Shown: piece after piece, positions 1 through 7,399 of the stretch
Layout of the letters: each line of letters starts with the position of its first letter
Numbering within the stretch: position 1 is the stretch's first letter
NCBI GenBank assembly: GCA_027297085.1
Contig: JAPUIL010000471.1
Span: 1 to 8,951 of the forward strand
Origin: Verrucomicrobiota bacterium
GTDB lineage: Bacteria > Verrucomicrobiota > Verrucomicrobiia > Opitutales > UBA2995
Length of the DNA: 8,951 nt
Direction: 5' to 3'
The notes under the pieces: model-generated
The model's input: the letters and a program-made list of their open reading frames with translations, nothing else
Told to the model about the DNA's origin: nothing
The model's database searches: none
Translations under genes and position numbers: made by a program

Positions 1-304
1 TACGCCATGGCCCCTCAATTGCATCCGAGTAGGCCAACCGAATGAACTTTCCTTTGTGATGGGCAAAATAAAGGTAGTATTTTCCAAGAGGATTTTTTAC
101 CCAGTTTGGAACACGAATCACTGAGGGACCGTTTATCTTATCACCCAATGTGAGCGACGACTCGGCAGTGATAATGGGATTGGAAGCAAACCGGGTAACC
201 GTTATTTTGGAATCTTCATCCTTCTCCCTGCACCCGACAGTCAATAAAATCAGCGGCGCCATAACCAGACACACAGCCAAAGGAACTTTCCTGATTCCAA
301 GCAT
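1..304 (-). CDS. Partial lipoprotein, GH43-like beta-propeller hydrolase (N-terminus)
   Basis: An open frame of 101 codons starts at the ATG at 304-302 and leaves the window at base 1, so the C-terminus is missing. The first 25 residues form a lipoprotein-type signal: a basic start (LGIRK), a hydrophobic core and a lipobox-like LTVGC, with Cys25 as the likely lipidated residue; Thr at -3 is atypical. The mature part contains NGPSVIRVPNWV, GKYYLYFAHHKG and IRLAYSDAIEGPW. This matches the first blade of five-bladed beta-propeller enzymes of the GH43/GH32-like type, where 'aYSdsieGPW' is common. Most likely it is an exported, membrane-anchored carbohydrate-active protein; substrate unknown. Family assignment comes from these short motifs only and could be a non-catalytic propeller. 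It is divergent from the peptidase gene at 602. Confidence 0.6.
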   Translation of the reverse strand, partial: MLGIRKVPLAVCLVMAPLILLTVGCREKDEDSKITVTRFASNPIITAESSLTLGDKINGPSVIRVPNWVKNPLGKYYLYFAHHKGKFIRLAYSDAIEGPWR

Positions 305-601
305 ACAAATCAACCTAAGTAATTTTTAGCGCTAAGCCATCCAATTTTCGATGTGAGAAAAGACTTCGACCTTCTCCGAACCTGACCTTTGTCGATTGCC
401 CCTTGCGTTCCTTTCGAGGGGGTCAATCCTTCAATCCCGCATTAGCATGCACCAGCCGTCGCCTTGAAAGGCTATGGCTAGGCACTGCGATTGCAAGGAA
501 TGACCCCGACGCCGGTCTTGCTTCGATAATTTATCGATAACCTGCTTAACTTAGTGCCATTCCCCCTTGACCCTATCTTTCTCCAGATCAGAATCCGGCG
601 A
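305..601. other. Divergent intergenic region
   Basis: About 300 bases separate the divergent starts of the lipoprotein (304, minus) and the DUF885 gene (602, plus; or a GTG at 554). Promoters for both should lie here, but no convincing -35/-10 pair stands out on either strand. The middle is occupied by a strong nested inverted repeat (419-507, listed separately). A 13-bp dyad, CGATAA-T-TTATCG at 524-536, sits just upstream of the DUF885 gene and contains a -10-like GATAAT; it could be an operator or chance. No RNA gene or further coding region is visible. Confidence 0.5.
419..507. repeat. Nested foldback, REP/REPIN-like element
   Basis: The outer arms are GGGGTCAATCCTT (419-431) and AAGGAATGACCCC (495-507), pairing at 12 of 13 positions. 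They extend inwards by CAATC (432-436) against GATTG (489-493) with one bulged base (494). Inside lies a second hairpin: AGCCGTCGCCT (454-464) and AGGCTATGGCT (469-479) around a TGAA loop, with one G-T wobble and one mismatch. The ends starting with GGGGTCA and the two-level symmetry resemble REP pairs (REPINs) mobilised by IS200/IS605-type REP-associated tyrosine transposases (RAYTs). That link is inference; no transposase is in the window and only one copy is present. Alternatives are a structured RNA leader or a terminator-like fold, though there is no U-tract. Confidence 0.5.
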
Positions 602-2428
602 ATGCTCTCCACCGCACGTAACACCCACTCTGTCAGTCTATTTTCCCTCCTGGGAATACTCTGGGCTGTCTCGATTGGTAACGCCCAAATCCTGACTCCA
701 CTGATCGAGGCCGAATCTCAGAAAGCCAATACTTTTTTTGATCGAGTATTCGATGAAGCCTTAGATCGGCACCCGGAACACCAAACCTATCTTGGAATAA
801 AAAAAGATTACGGAGAATGGGATGACTATTCAGAAGAGGCCAATTTCCGTGAGCTGGAGATCACCATACAAAACCTCAGGGAGCTTGAAGGAACGATCAA
901 GTACGAGCTGCTGGATTCCCAGACCAAGGTCAGCTATCGTATGGCGAAAAAAGGCTATGAAGACCAGATCCGGAATTTCAAATACCGTCATTACAATTAC
1001 CCGGTCAATCAGATGTTCGGAACGCATACCAGTATTCCATCATTTTTAATAAACCAGCATTTGATAACCAATCTAACGGATGCGGAAGCCTACATCTCCC
1101 GATTAACGAAAGTAGACCAAATTTTGGAACAACTCATAGTCAATCTGAAGATTCGCGAAGAAGTCGGCATCGTGCCCCCACGATTCGTCTTTCCACGTGC
1201 ACAGGAATCCTGTCGGAATATCATAAGCGGCATCCCATTTTCGGATACAGGAAAAGACTCAGCCCTATTAGCCGATTTCAAAAAGAAAGTTAATGCCCTG
1301 GACCTGAAGGACTCACTTCACGAAGGACTTATCCGTTTGGCAAGTGATGCTCTGTTGAAGGATCTTCAGCCAGCCTATGAAAGTTTGATTGAGTTTTTGG
1401 TGAATCAAAATAAACGAGCAAACGACGATGCTGGGGTCTGGAAGTTCGATAAAGGTGCGGCTTACTACAACGAAGTGTTGCGCTTAACCACCACTACAGC
1501 ATTGACGGCCGACCAGATCCACCGGATCGGATTGACCGAGGTTGATCGTATTCATGGAGAAATGCGCATGATCATGAAACAGGTTGGCTTCAAAGGTGCC
1601 CTGCAGGACTTCTTCGAGTTCATGCGCACCGATGAACAATTCTACTACCCGAATACGGATGAAGGCCGGGAGGCCTACCTGGAACGTGCGGTGGCGGTCA
1701 TTGATGACATGCGGGATCGACTGGACACATTGTTCATCACAAAGCCCGAAGCAGATATAATCGTCAAACGCGTTGAGGCTTTTCGCGAAAAATCCGCAGG
1801 CACCGCTTTTTATCAACGACCAGCCCCAGATGGTACCCGTCCCGGCACTTATTACGCCAATCTCTACAATATGAAGAACATGCCCAAGTATCAGCTTGAA
1901 GCGTTGGCCTATCACGAAGGGATTCCCGGGCACCACATGCAGCTGGCACTCAGCATTGAATCCGAAGGCCTCCCTAAATTTCGCAAGTTTGGCGGACAAA
2001 CTGCCTACATTGAAGGCTGGGGACTTTATTGCGAGCAGATCCCCAAGGAACTGGGACTCTACACCGACCCTTATTCCGACTTCGGTCGACTCGCTATGGA
2101 ACTCTGGCGCGCATGCAGATTGGTCGTTGACACCGGTATTCACGCCAAGCGCTGGACCCGCGAAAAAGGCATCGAGTATTACAAGACGAACACGCCCGAT
2201 TCCGAGCGCGATTGTGTCCGCATGGTGGAACGGCACATCGTCATGGCCGGACAGGCCACCGCCTACAAAATTGGAATGCTCAAAATTCTCGAGCTCCGCG
2301 AAAAAGCTAGAAACCTCATGGGGGATGACTTTGACATTCGTCAGTTCCATGAGGTCGTACTTTCAAACGGAGCCGTTCCACTCGATATCCTCGAAGAGCT
2401 CATCGACGATTACATCACGTCGGAATAA
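602..2428 (+). CDS. Exported DUF885 family putative zinc metallopeptidase
   Basis: The 608-residue protein belongs to the DUF885 family, usually found as exported or lipid-anchored proteins and thought to be gluzincin-like peptidases. The signature HEGIPGHH is at residues 438-445, and EGWGLY follows at 471-476; the His residues and the later Glu are the likely metal ligands. Length is normal for the family and the frame is uninterrupted. I chose the ATG at 602 because it opens a typical Sec signal peptide (hydrophobic SLFSLLGILWAVSI, probable cleavage at GNA-Q). The frame is open upstream to a GTG at 554, but those 16 extra residues would lengthen the signal's N-region unusually, and neither start has a good Shine-Dalgarno site. 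The next gene begins 2 nt after the TAA, so the two are very likely co-transcribed. The protein probably acts in the periplasm on peptides; substrate unknown. Confidence 0.85.
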   Translation: MLSTARNTHSVSLFSLLGILWAVSIGNAQILTPLIEAESQKANTFFDRVFDEALDRHPEHQTYLGIKKDYGEWDDYSEEANFRELEITIQNLRELEGTIKYELLDSQTKVSYRMAKKGYEDQIRNFKYRHYNYPVNQMFGTHTSIPSFLINQHLITNLTDAEAYISRLTKVDQILEQLIVNLKIREEVGIVPPRFVFPRAQESCRNIISGIPFSDTGKDSALLADFKKKVNALDLKDSLHEGLIRLASDALLKDLQPAYESLIEFLVNQNKRANDDAGVWKFDKGAAYYNEVLRLTTTTALTADQIHRIGLTEVDRIHGEMRMIMKQVGFKGALQDFFEFMRTDEQFYYPNTDEGREAYLERAVAVIDDMRDRLDTLFITKPEADIIVKRVEAFREKSAGTAFYQRPAPDGTRPGTYYANLYNMKNMPKYQLEALAYHEGIPGHHMQLALSIESEGLPKFRKFGGQTAYIEGWGLYCEQIPKELGLYTDPYSDFGRLAMELWRACRLVVDTGIHAKRWTREKGIEYYKTNTPDSERDCVRMVERHIVMAGQATAYKIGMLKILELREKARNLMGDDFDIRQFHEVVLSNGAVPLDILEELIDDYITSE

Positions 2429-3282
2429 TAATGAATGTCCGTTTTATGAACTATCTATTGAGCATCCTTCTGGCATTGTTTTGCACCTCCGTTACCTGTG
2501 CCCAGTTGCCCCTCAATCCGCCTCCGGGTATTCCCATCCCACAGGATATAAGACAAGCCCTGAAAAAAGAAACTGCGGAGCTAAAACAAACCATCGATGA
2601 GCTTCGTGAGGCTAGCCAGGGGGATGCAGCGAAGCTGGACCTGATCAACGACGTAGTGATCTATTACAACGCAGTCCACTATGCATTAATTCACAACCAG
2701 TTTTACTCGGACAAGAAAAAGGACGAATTCGAAATCGCTTCTCAGCAGCTTAAAACAGGAAGAGAACGCGCGGCTGCCCTCAATCAGGATCAGGCTCCAT
2801 GGACAAGCCAGACCGGCCTGGTCGTTCGAGGATACCTTTCAAAAATCGATGGTTCCGTTCAGCCGTATGGATTGGTGATCCCCGACTCCTACGACTTCGA
2901 TTCAACGAAAAAACAACGCCTCGATATCTGGTATCACGGCCGTGGCAACACCCTGTCAGAACTCAAGTTCATCGACCAACGGGAAACCGATGTAGGAAAA
3001 CTCGTTACCGATCAGGCCATCGTTCTTCACCCTTACGGTCGTTACTGCAACGCCAACAAATTTGCCGGGGAGATCGATACCTTCGAAGCCATCGAGCATG
3101 TGAAGAAACACTACCCCATCGACCCCGATCGCATCAGCGTTCGCGGATTTTCCATGGGCGGAGCCGCCACCTGGCATATGGCTGCCCACCATGCCGGACT
3201 CTGGTCGGCTGCGGCACCGGGAGCCGGTTTCGCCGAATCAGCCATCTATGCCAAGGTCATGGAAAAGGATCCAAAGCCCACC

Positions 3283-3285
3283 TAG
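3283..3285 (+). other. In-frame amber codon inside the hydrolase gene
   Basis: TAG directly follows the codons for KDPKPT and precedes YELKLHHLYD in the same frame. Family-like sequence on both sides without a frame change indicates a point substitution rather than a gene boundary. No ribosome binding site or start follows until the ATG at 3403, which lies inside the hydrolase fold after the Asp316 codon. Confidence 0.85.
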
Positions 3286-3402
3286 TATGAGCTCAAGCTC
3301 CACCACCTTTACGATGCTACCAAATACGCGGTTAACCTGGCCCACTGTCCAACCGTTGCCTACAGCGGTTCTATTGATCCACAGAAACAAGCCGCCGATA
3401 TC

Positions 3403-4461
3403 ATGGCGAAATACATGGCCAACGAAGGCCTGGACCTTATGCATGTGATTGGCGACGGCATGGGCCACAAATACGACGATGTCTCACTAGAAATTGTTAA
3501 CCGCACAGTCGACGAATGGGCCCATGTGCCGAAGGATAAATATCCTAACAAAATAAATTTCGTCACCTATACTTTGCGCTATAACACAATGCACTGGCTA
3601 ACAGTGGACGCGTTAGAAGAGCATTGGTCCGAGGCACGGGTTACCGCTGAAATTACGACCCAAAGCTCCATCGATATCACAAGCAGCAACGTCACTTCCT
3701 TGACTCTGAAGATTCCTCATAACAATTCCCAGCTAAACCTGCACGGAAACATCACGATTAAGATCAACAACTCGGAATTCATTGTTCCTGGAAACAACAA
3801 AACCATTTCCTTAATCCGAGAAAATAAATCCTGGCATCTGACACCAGCCCGCCCTGCGAAGCTGTTGCGAAGCGGGGACACTTCATCATCCGCGCTGACA
3901 AAGCGCCACGGTCTACAAGGCCCCATCGACGATGCCTTTATGGACAGCTTCATCTTCGTAACACCCACCGGCCAAGAACAATCACCTGAACTATCAAAGT
4001 CGGTGGATGAAGAAATGGAAGATGCCCTTCTCCAATGGTGGCGGCAATTTCGAGGAGAACCCAGAGTAAAGAGAGACGTCGACCTCACTACCAACGATAT
4101 CCAAAACAACCATCTTATCCTCTGGGGTGATCCATCCAGCAACTCCATCCTGAATCGTATCCAAAATTCCTTACCCGTACATTGGGATGCAGATCAATTT
4201 TCTCTTCATGGCAATCAACACGATGCCCGAACCCACATCCCGGTCCTGATTTACCCCAACCCGCTGAATCCGCATCGCTACGTTGTCCTGAACACTAGCT
4301 TCACTTTCAGCGAATTCTCCGGTGGCACCAATTCACTCCAAATCCCCAAGCTACCAGACTGGGCGGTTATCGATTTATCAGTCCCACGCAACCAACGTCA
4401 TCCAGCCGCGGTCGTCAACGCAGGTTTCTTCGACGAACACTGGCAGTTTAAAGACCATTAA
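3403..4461 (+). CDS. C-terminal part of the interrupted hydrolase (not an independent gene)
   Basis: This is the longest ATG-initiated frame after the TAG and would be annotated as a separate 352-residue protein by automatic gene finding. It begins in the last part of the alpha/beta hydrolase fold (GDGMGHKY, catalytic His346 of the full protein), has no signal peptide and no Shine-Dalgarno site, so it is unlikely to be expressed on its own. After roughly residue 375 of the full protein comes a beta-rich accessory region (repeated short S/T/N-rich strands). It ends in a domain with HLILWGDPSSNSIL and PVHWD, of the kind seen C-terminal in large exported S9-like hydrolases of this type. The stop TAA (4459-4461) overlaps the stop of the convergent amidinotransferase gene. 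Confidence 0.6.
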   Translation: MAKYMANEGLDLMHVIGDGMGHKYDDVSLEIVNRTVDEWAHVPKDKYPNKINFVTYTLRYNTMHWLTVDALEEHWSEARVTAEITTQSSIDITSSNVTSLTLKIPHNNSQLNLHGNITIKINNSEFIVPGNNKTISLIRENKSWHLTPARPAKLLRSGDTSSSALTKRHGLQGPIDDAFMDSFIFVTPTGQEQSPELSKSVDEEMEDALLQWWRQFRGEPRVKRDVDLTTNDIQNNHLILWGDPSSNSILNRIQNSLPVHWDADQFSLHGNQHDARTHIPVLIYPNPLNPHRYVVLNTSFTFSEFSGGTNSLQIPKLPDWAVIDLSVPRNQRHPAAVVNAGFFDEHWQFKDH

Positions 4462-5549
4462 AAATAAGACTGGAGCTCACCCCTGCGCCGGACATCGAGC
4501 GTAAAACAGTGGAATCCGCCGGCATAGTGCACAGCTGCTTCTCTAAACGCACAGGGAATTGGTTCAAATCCCCAATCTTTCAAAGCTTCGATAAAGGGGA
4601 TTTCTTCCTTCTCAACGACGATCCGCTTGTGATCGAGCATCAGGATGTTCATGTGATACCACTCATAGGATTTGTAGGCAGGAAAATTAGTTGGCAGAGT
4701 GGATCGTGGAGCTTCCAGCAGGTCCCAATCGGAATTCTCGAAAATCGAGGGAAGTTGTTTAATGGGTCGACCAGGATTAATCAGCAGCTTGCCAGGACAT
4801 AGCGGTACAAAAGTGGTATCGATATGCACGGGGTCATCATCCTCAAAATCGACCAGGTGCACCCGGTAACGGTCGCCCAGGTGTCGCTGCAACCACTCGG
4901 CTCCGAATTTGTTGCTCACCTGGCTTCTCTGCATAATCAGGTCTTTTCCAAACCTGGCTACATCTGCCGCGTCCCACACCGGTTCGAATTCTGTGGTCAC
5001 ATAAGTATCATTACTGCGTTCCCAATAAGGATCATAGAGCTCATTACTCAACTGAGGTTTGGGAGCAGCCGTCCAACGGGCTCCTTTTTTGAAATACTCC
5101 TTAAGCAAAGGACGATAGCTGAGAATTTCAAAATACTTGGCCCTCGATGCCATGGGACATTCGATGATTTCATCTCCAACCACCAACATGGAATCACGCG
5201 GATTGGCCTGGGCATTTCCCCCGGCGGATTTCCAGTCCATGGTGGCGAATGGTCTGGCCTGATTTGTAGGCTCGGGTCGGCGAATGGTAATCCCTTCCTG
5301 TTTCAAGATATGGAGGAACTCATTCAATTGGGTCTGGACCTGTTTCACTTGATGCTCCGACCGTAACTTGCCACCAAATTCGCGATGGTAGGCCGCAATG
5401 TCCTCCACATAATCTTCATGCATGCATGCTTCGAGAAAAAGATTCCAAGGAAGGTAACTGGAACCTTCGAGAACACCAACGATCACTTCTTCAAGCGGAT
5501 CCCATTCGTTGTATGATTTTACTGCAGATTGCCTTGATTCAGATTTCAT
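4458..5549 (-). CDS. Glycine amidinotransferase-type enzyme (AGAT family)
   Basis: The 363-residue protein resembles L-arginine:glycine amidinotransferase along its full length: SYNEWDPLEEVIVG (12-25), ILKQEGITIRRPEP (81-94), GDEIIECPMASR (125-136), WTAAPKP (159-165) and FHCFTLDVRRRG (346-357). The catalytic set is present: Asp193 in VWDAAD, His242 and Asp244 in VHIDTTF, and nucleophile Cys348. The family moves the amidino group of arginine to an amine (glycine, lysine, aminoglycoside precursors and others) through a Cys-bound intermediate. Relatives CyrA and SxtG act in cylindrospermopsin and saxitoxin synthesis. The acceptor here cannot be read. Start: ATG at 5549, because AAAAGGA lies 6 nt upstream; the longer frame from 5597 would add 16 unconserved residues and overlap the A-T gene. 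It lies 17 nt downstream of the A-T didomain gene, in one operon. It is probably cytoplasmic (no signal peptide). Confidence 0.92.
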   Translation of the reverse strand: MKSESRQSAVKSYNEWDPLEEVIVGVLEGSSYLPWNLFLEACMHEDYVEDIAAYHREFGGKLRSEHQVKQVQTQLNEFLHILKQEGITIRRPEPTNQARPFATMDWKSAGGNAQANPRDSMLVVGDEIIECPMASRAKYFEILSYRPLLKEYFKKGARWTAAPKPQLSNELYDPYWERSNDTYVTTEFEPVWDAADVARFGKDLIMQRSQVSNKFGAEWLQRHLGDRYRVHLVDFEDDDPVHIDTTFVPLCPGKLLINPGRPIKQLPSIFENSDWDLLEAPRSTLPTNFPAYKSYEWYHMNILMLDHKRIVVEKEEIPFIEALKDWGFEPIPCAFREAAVHYAGGFHCFTLDVRRRGELQSYF

Positions 5550-5555
5550 GAGAGA

Positions 5556-5562
5556 TCCTTTT
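5556..5562 (-). promoter_or_regulatory. Shine-Dalgarno site that fixes the amidinotransferase start
   Basis: Read on the minus strand, AAAAGGA is followed by TCTCTC and then the ATG at 5549-5547. It is the clearest ribosome binding site in the window and lies in the 17-nt gap after the A-T gene stop (TGA, 5569-5567). Confidence 0.75.
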
Positions 5563-5566
5563 AGTA

Positions 5567-7399
5567 TCAAGGGTTGTTCTTCTTTTGCTGGACGCACTTT
5601 GCCAGCTCAGCAGGTGTCTCCTTTTTAAAAATGACGTCCATGGACAAGTCCACCTGGAATTGATTGTTTATCTCATTGTTTATCTTCATAGCCAAAAGCG
5701 AATGTCCCCCCAGTTCGAAAAAACTGTCCGTTGTTTTCACCGGCTTATACTCAAGGATGTCCTCGAATATTGTAGCGATCGATGCTGCAACGGACTGGTC
5801 GACAGCTGGTGGTTTGGAAGTTGGTTTGAATGGAGAGTCCGAGATCAGAGACTTTCGATCCAATTTACCGCTTACGGTGTGCGGAAGCGCGTCCAACCGG
5901 GTTATGAAAGATGGCACCATAACCTCGGGTAGTTGGCTGGTTAAATAGTCCTTTAACTCGGCAGGCTCCGACCTTTCCTCTTCAGAAAAAGAAACGTAGA
6001 ATGCATGCAGTCGCATATCATTTGGTCCATGCTCTTTTAATACCACCGCACTTTCACTTATATCCGACCGTCGGTTTAAAAGGGACTCAATCTCGCCAGG
6101 TTCTATCCGAATTCCCCTCAACTGAATTTGCCGATCTTTTCGTCCCAGAAATTCCAAGGTTCCATCCGTATGGAATTTGGCCAGATCACCCGTCCGGTAA
6201 AGCGTGTCCTCTTTCCCTTCCGAAAATGGATTCCGGACAAAAGATTCAGCTGTTTGCACCGGAAGATTTAGATATCCGGGAGCGACTCCGACTCCACCGA
6301 TGTAGATCTCGCCGGAAGTACCCACAGACACAGGATCACCCGATTCATCGAGCAGGTAGATCTGTGTGTTAGAAATCGGTTTCCCGATACTTATGGTTTT
6401 TGCACCTGGAACACTCTGCCAGAAAGTCGAGAACACGGTTGTTTCAGTCGGTCCATACCAATTGTGAAGTTTGGCATGGATAGTCTGGTGAAATTTTTCA
6501 TTCAGATCCACTCTGAGGGCTTCACCTAGGCAACAGACAAATTGAAGTGTCTTGCAACCGGATACTTTGGGAATATCGAGCATAGCGCGAAGTAATGAAG
6601 GCACTGTGGATAAATGAGTCACACTCTGGTCTTGAATAGTTTTTACCAGATAATCGGCGTTACCTTGGCCGCCCTGTTTGGCAATGATCAAAGTGGCCCC
6701 ATTCACGAGTGGCCAGAACACCTCAATGATCGAATGATCGAAGCCTATGGACGACGCCTGGAGCGATCTGTGCTCAGGTGTTATTCGGTATTCCACCTGA
6801 AGCCAATGCAATAGATTCAAGACGCCCAGCTGAGAAATTTTTACCCCTTTGGGTTGTCCGGTGGAACCCGAAGTATACATGACACACAGGGGTGAGTCTG
6901 CCGAAGCTGCGGTAGGAAACGCCTTTTGAGCGTGGTTCGACTGAGCCCAGTTGAACTTATCCACATAAATGCGCTGGGCCTTACAGCCTGCCAATCGTGG
7001 ATTGAGAGCTGAATGGCTTAAAACCAGTTTTGCCTCGGTATCCTCAATCTGATACAACAATCGTCGATCCGGGTGATCCGAATCCAGTGGAACAAAGGCC
7101 GCTCCCACTTTTAACACCGCAAACAGTGCGAACAGGTATTCCAAAGACCTCTCAAAACACAGTCCGACCACGTCCCCAGGTTCTACTCCCAAGCCGCTAA
7201 GTCGATGAGCCAGGTAGTCCGCGCGACTGTTAAGTTCGCCGTAACTTAAATCTTCCCCTTCAATAATTGCCGCTGTCGCATCTGGAGTTTTTTTAGCCTG
7301 TATCACAAAGAGATTTTCAACGGTTTGGTTCGTTGGAAACGACAATTCAGTGTCATTAAATTCGATCAATATTTTATGGCGCTCTTCAGGTGATAGCAT
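5567..7399 (-). CDS. Stand-alone NRPS adenylation-peptidyl carrier (A-T) didomain protein
   Basis: The 610-residue protein starts with a short linker of the type normally found after a condensation domain (LSPEERHKILIEFNDT). A full adenylation domain follows: A2 LKVGAAFVPLD (96-106), A3 YTSGSTGQPKG (175-185), A4 FDHSIIE (220-226), A5 NWYGPTE (313-319), A6 GEIYIGGVGVAPGY (363-376), A7 YRTGDL (401-406), A8 near 419-437 and A10 SGKLDRK (510-516) with Lys512. Next comes a carrier domain with FFELGGHSLL (560-569), Ser567 being the phosphopantetheine site. There is no condensation, epimerase or thioesterase domain; an in-frame stop 9 nt upstream of the ATG rules out a longer N-terminus. It should activate one amino acid as AMP ester and hold it as a thioester on its own carrier. 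It is first gene of the operon with the amidinotransferase. Substrate is not predictable with confidence; Asp221 (position 235 of GrsA) argues for an alpha-amino acid. Confidence 0.93.
   Translation of the reverse strand: MLSPEERHKILIEFNDTELSFPTNQTVENLFVIQAKKTPDATAAIIEGEDLSYGELNSRADYLAHRLSGLGVEPGDVVGLCFERSLEYLFALFAVLKVGAAFVPLDSDHPDRRLLYQIEDTEAKLVLSHSALNPRLAGCKAQRIYVDKFNWAQSNHAQKAFPTAASADSPLCVMYTSGSTGQPKGVKISQLGVLNLLHWLQVEYRITPEHRSLQASSIGFDHSIIEVFWPLVNGATLIIAKQGGQGNADYLVKTIQDQSVTHLSTVPSLLRAMLDIPKVSGCKTLQFVCCLGEALRVDLNEKFHQTIHAKLHNWYGPTETTVFSTFWQSVPGAKTISIGKPISNTQIYLLDESGDPVSVGTSGEIYIGGVGVAPGYLNLPVQTAESFVRNPFSEGKEDTLYRTGDLAKFHTDGTLEFLGRKDRQIQLRGIRIEPGEIESLLNRRSDISESAVVLKEHGPNDMRLHAFYVSFSEEERSEPAELKDYLTSQLPEVMVPSFITRLDALPHTVSGKLDRKSLISDSPFKPTSKPPAVDQSVAASIATIFEDILEYKPVKTTDSFFELGGHSLLAMKINNEINNQFQVDLSMDVIFKKETPAELAKCVQQKKNNP

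Larger units (their letters stand above)
2431..4461 (+). pseudogene. Exported prolyl-oligopeptidase-like alpha/beta hydrolase, interrupted by in-frame TAG
   Basis: Frame +1 from 2431 to 4461 encodes one 676-codon protein except for a TAG at codon 285 (3283-3285). The N-terminus is a Sec signal (SILLALFCTSV, probable cleavage at TCA-Q; an alternative Met lies at 2446). A helical region follows, then an alpha/beta hydrolase fold: oxyanion-side WYHGRGN (residues near 170), nucleophile elbow RGFSMGGA with Ser241, Asp316 in YSGSIDPQ, and His346 in GDGMGHKY. All of 3286-3402 stays in frame and reads as normal hydrolase sequence (YELKLHHLYDATKYAV), so only the one codon is abnormal. Product of the intact gene: probably a periplasmic S9-type peptidase or esterase. 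As read, translation stops after 284 residues and the truncated protein lacks two of three catalytic residues. The stop may be a true nonsense mutation (TGG to TAG is the simplest guess, giving PTWYEL) or an assembly error. Confidence 0.8.

Noticed and set aside
1484..2350. Long open frame on the minus strand (288 codons)
   Set aside because: It lies wholly inside the DUF885 gene on the opposite strand, shows no recognisable motif, and is explained by codon bias of the real gene.
1896..2600. Plus-strand frame of 234 codons bridging the DUF885 and hydrolase genes
   Set aside because: It overlaps both well-supported genes in another frame and contains no family sequence; it is a shadow frame.
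3283..3285. Stop-codon reassignment or pyrrolysine insertion at TAG
   Set aside because: The second interrupted gene has TAA rather than TAG, TAA ends several intact genes, no intact gene here contains an internal TAG, and no pyrrolysine machinery is visible. Mutation or assembly error is simpler.
4824..5366. Plus-strand frame of 180 codons opposite the amidinotransferase
   Set aside because: It lies antisense to a gene with full-length family similarity and has no motif of its own.
5550..5597. Longer amidinotransferase start at 5597
   Set aside because: It would overlap the A-T gene by 31 bases and add residues outside the conserved family region, while the ATG at 5549 has a strong, well-spaced AAAAGGA.
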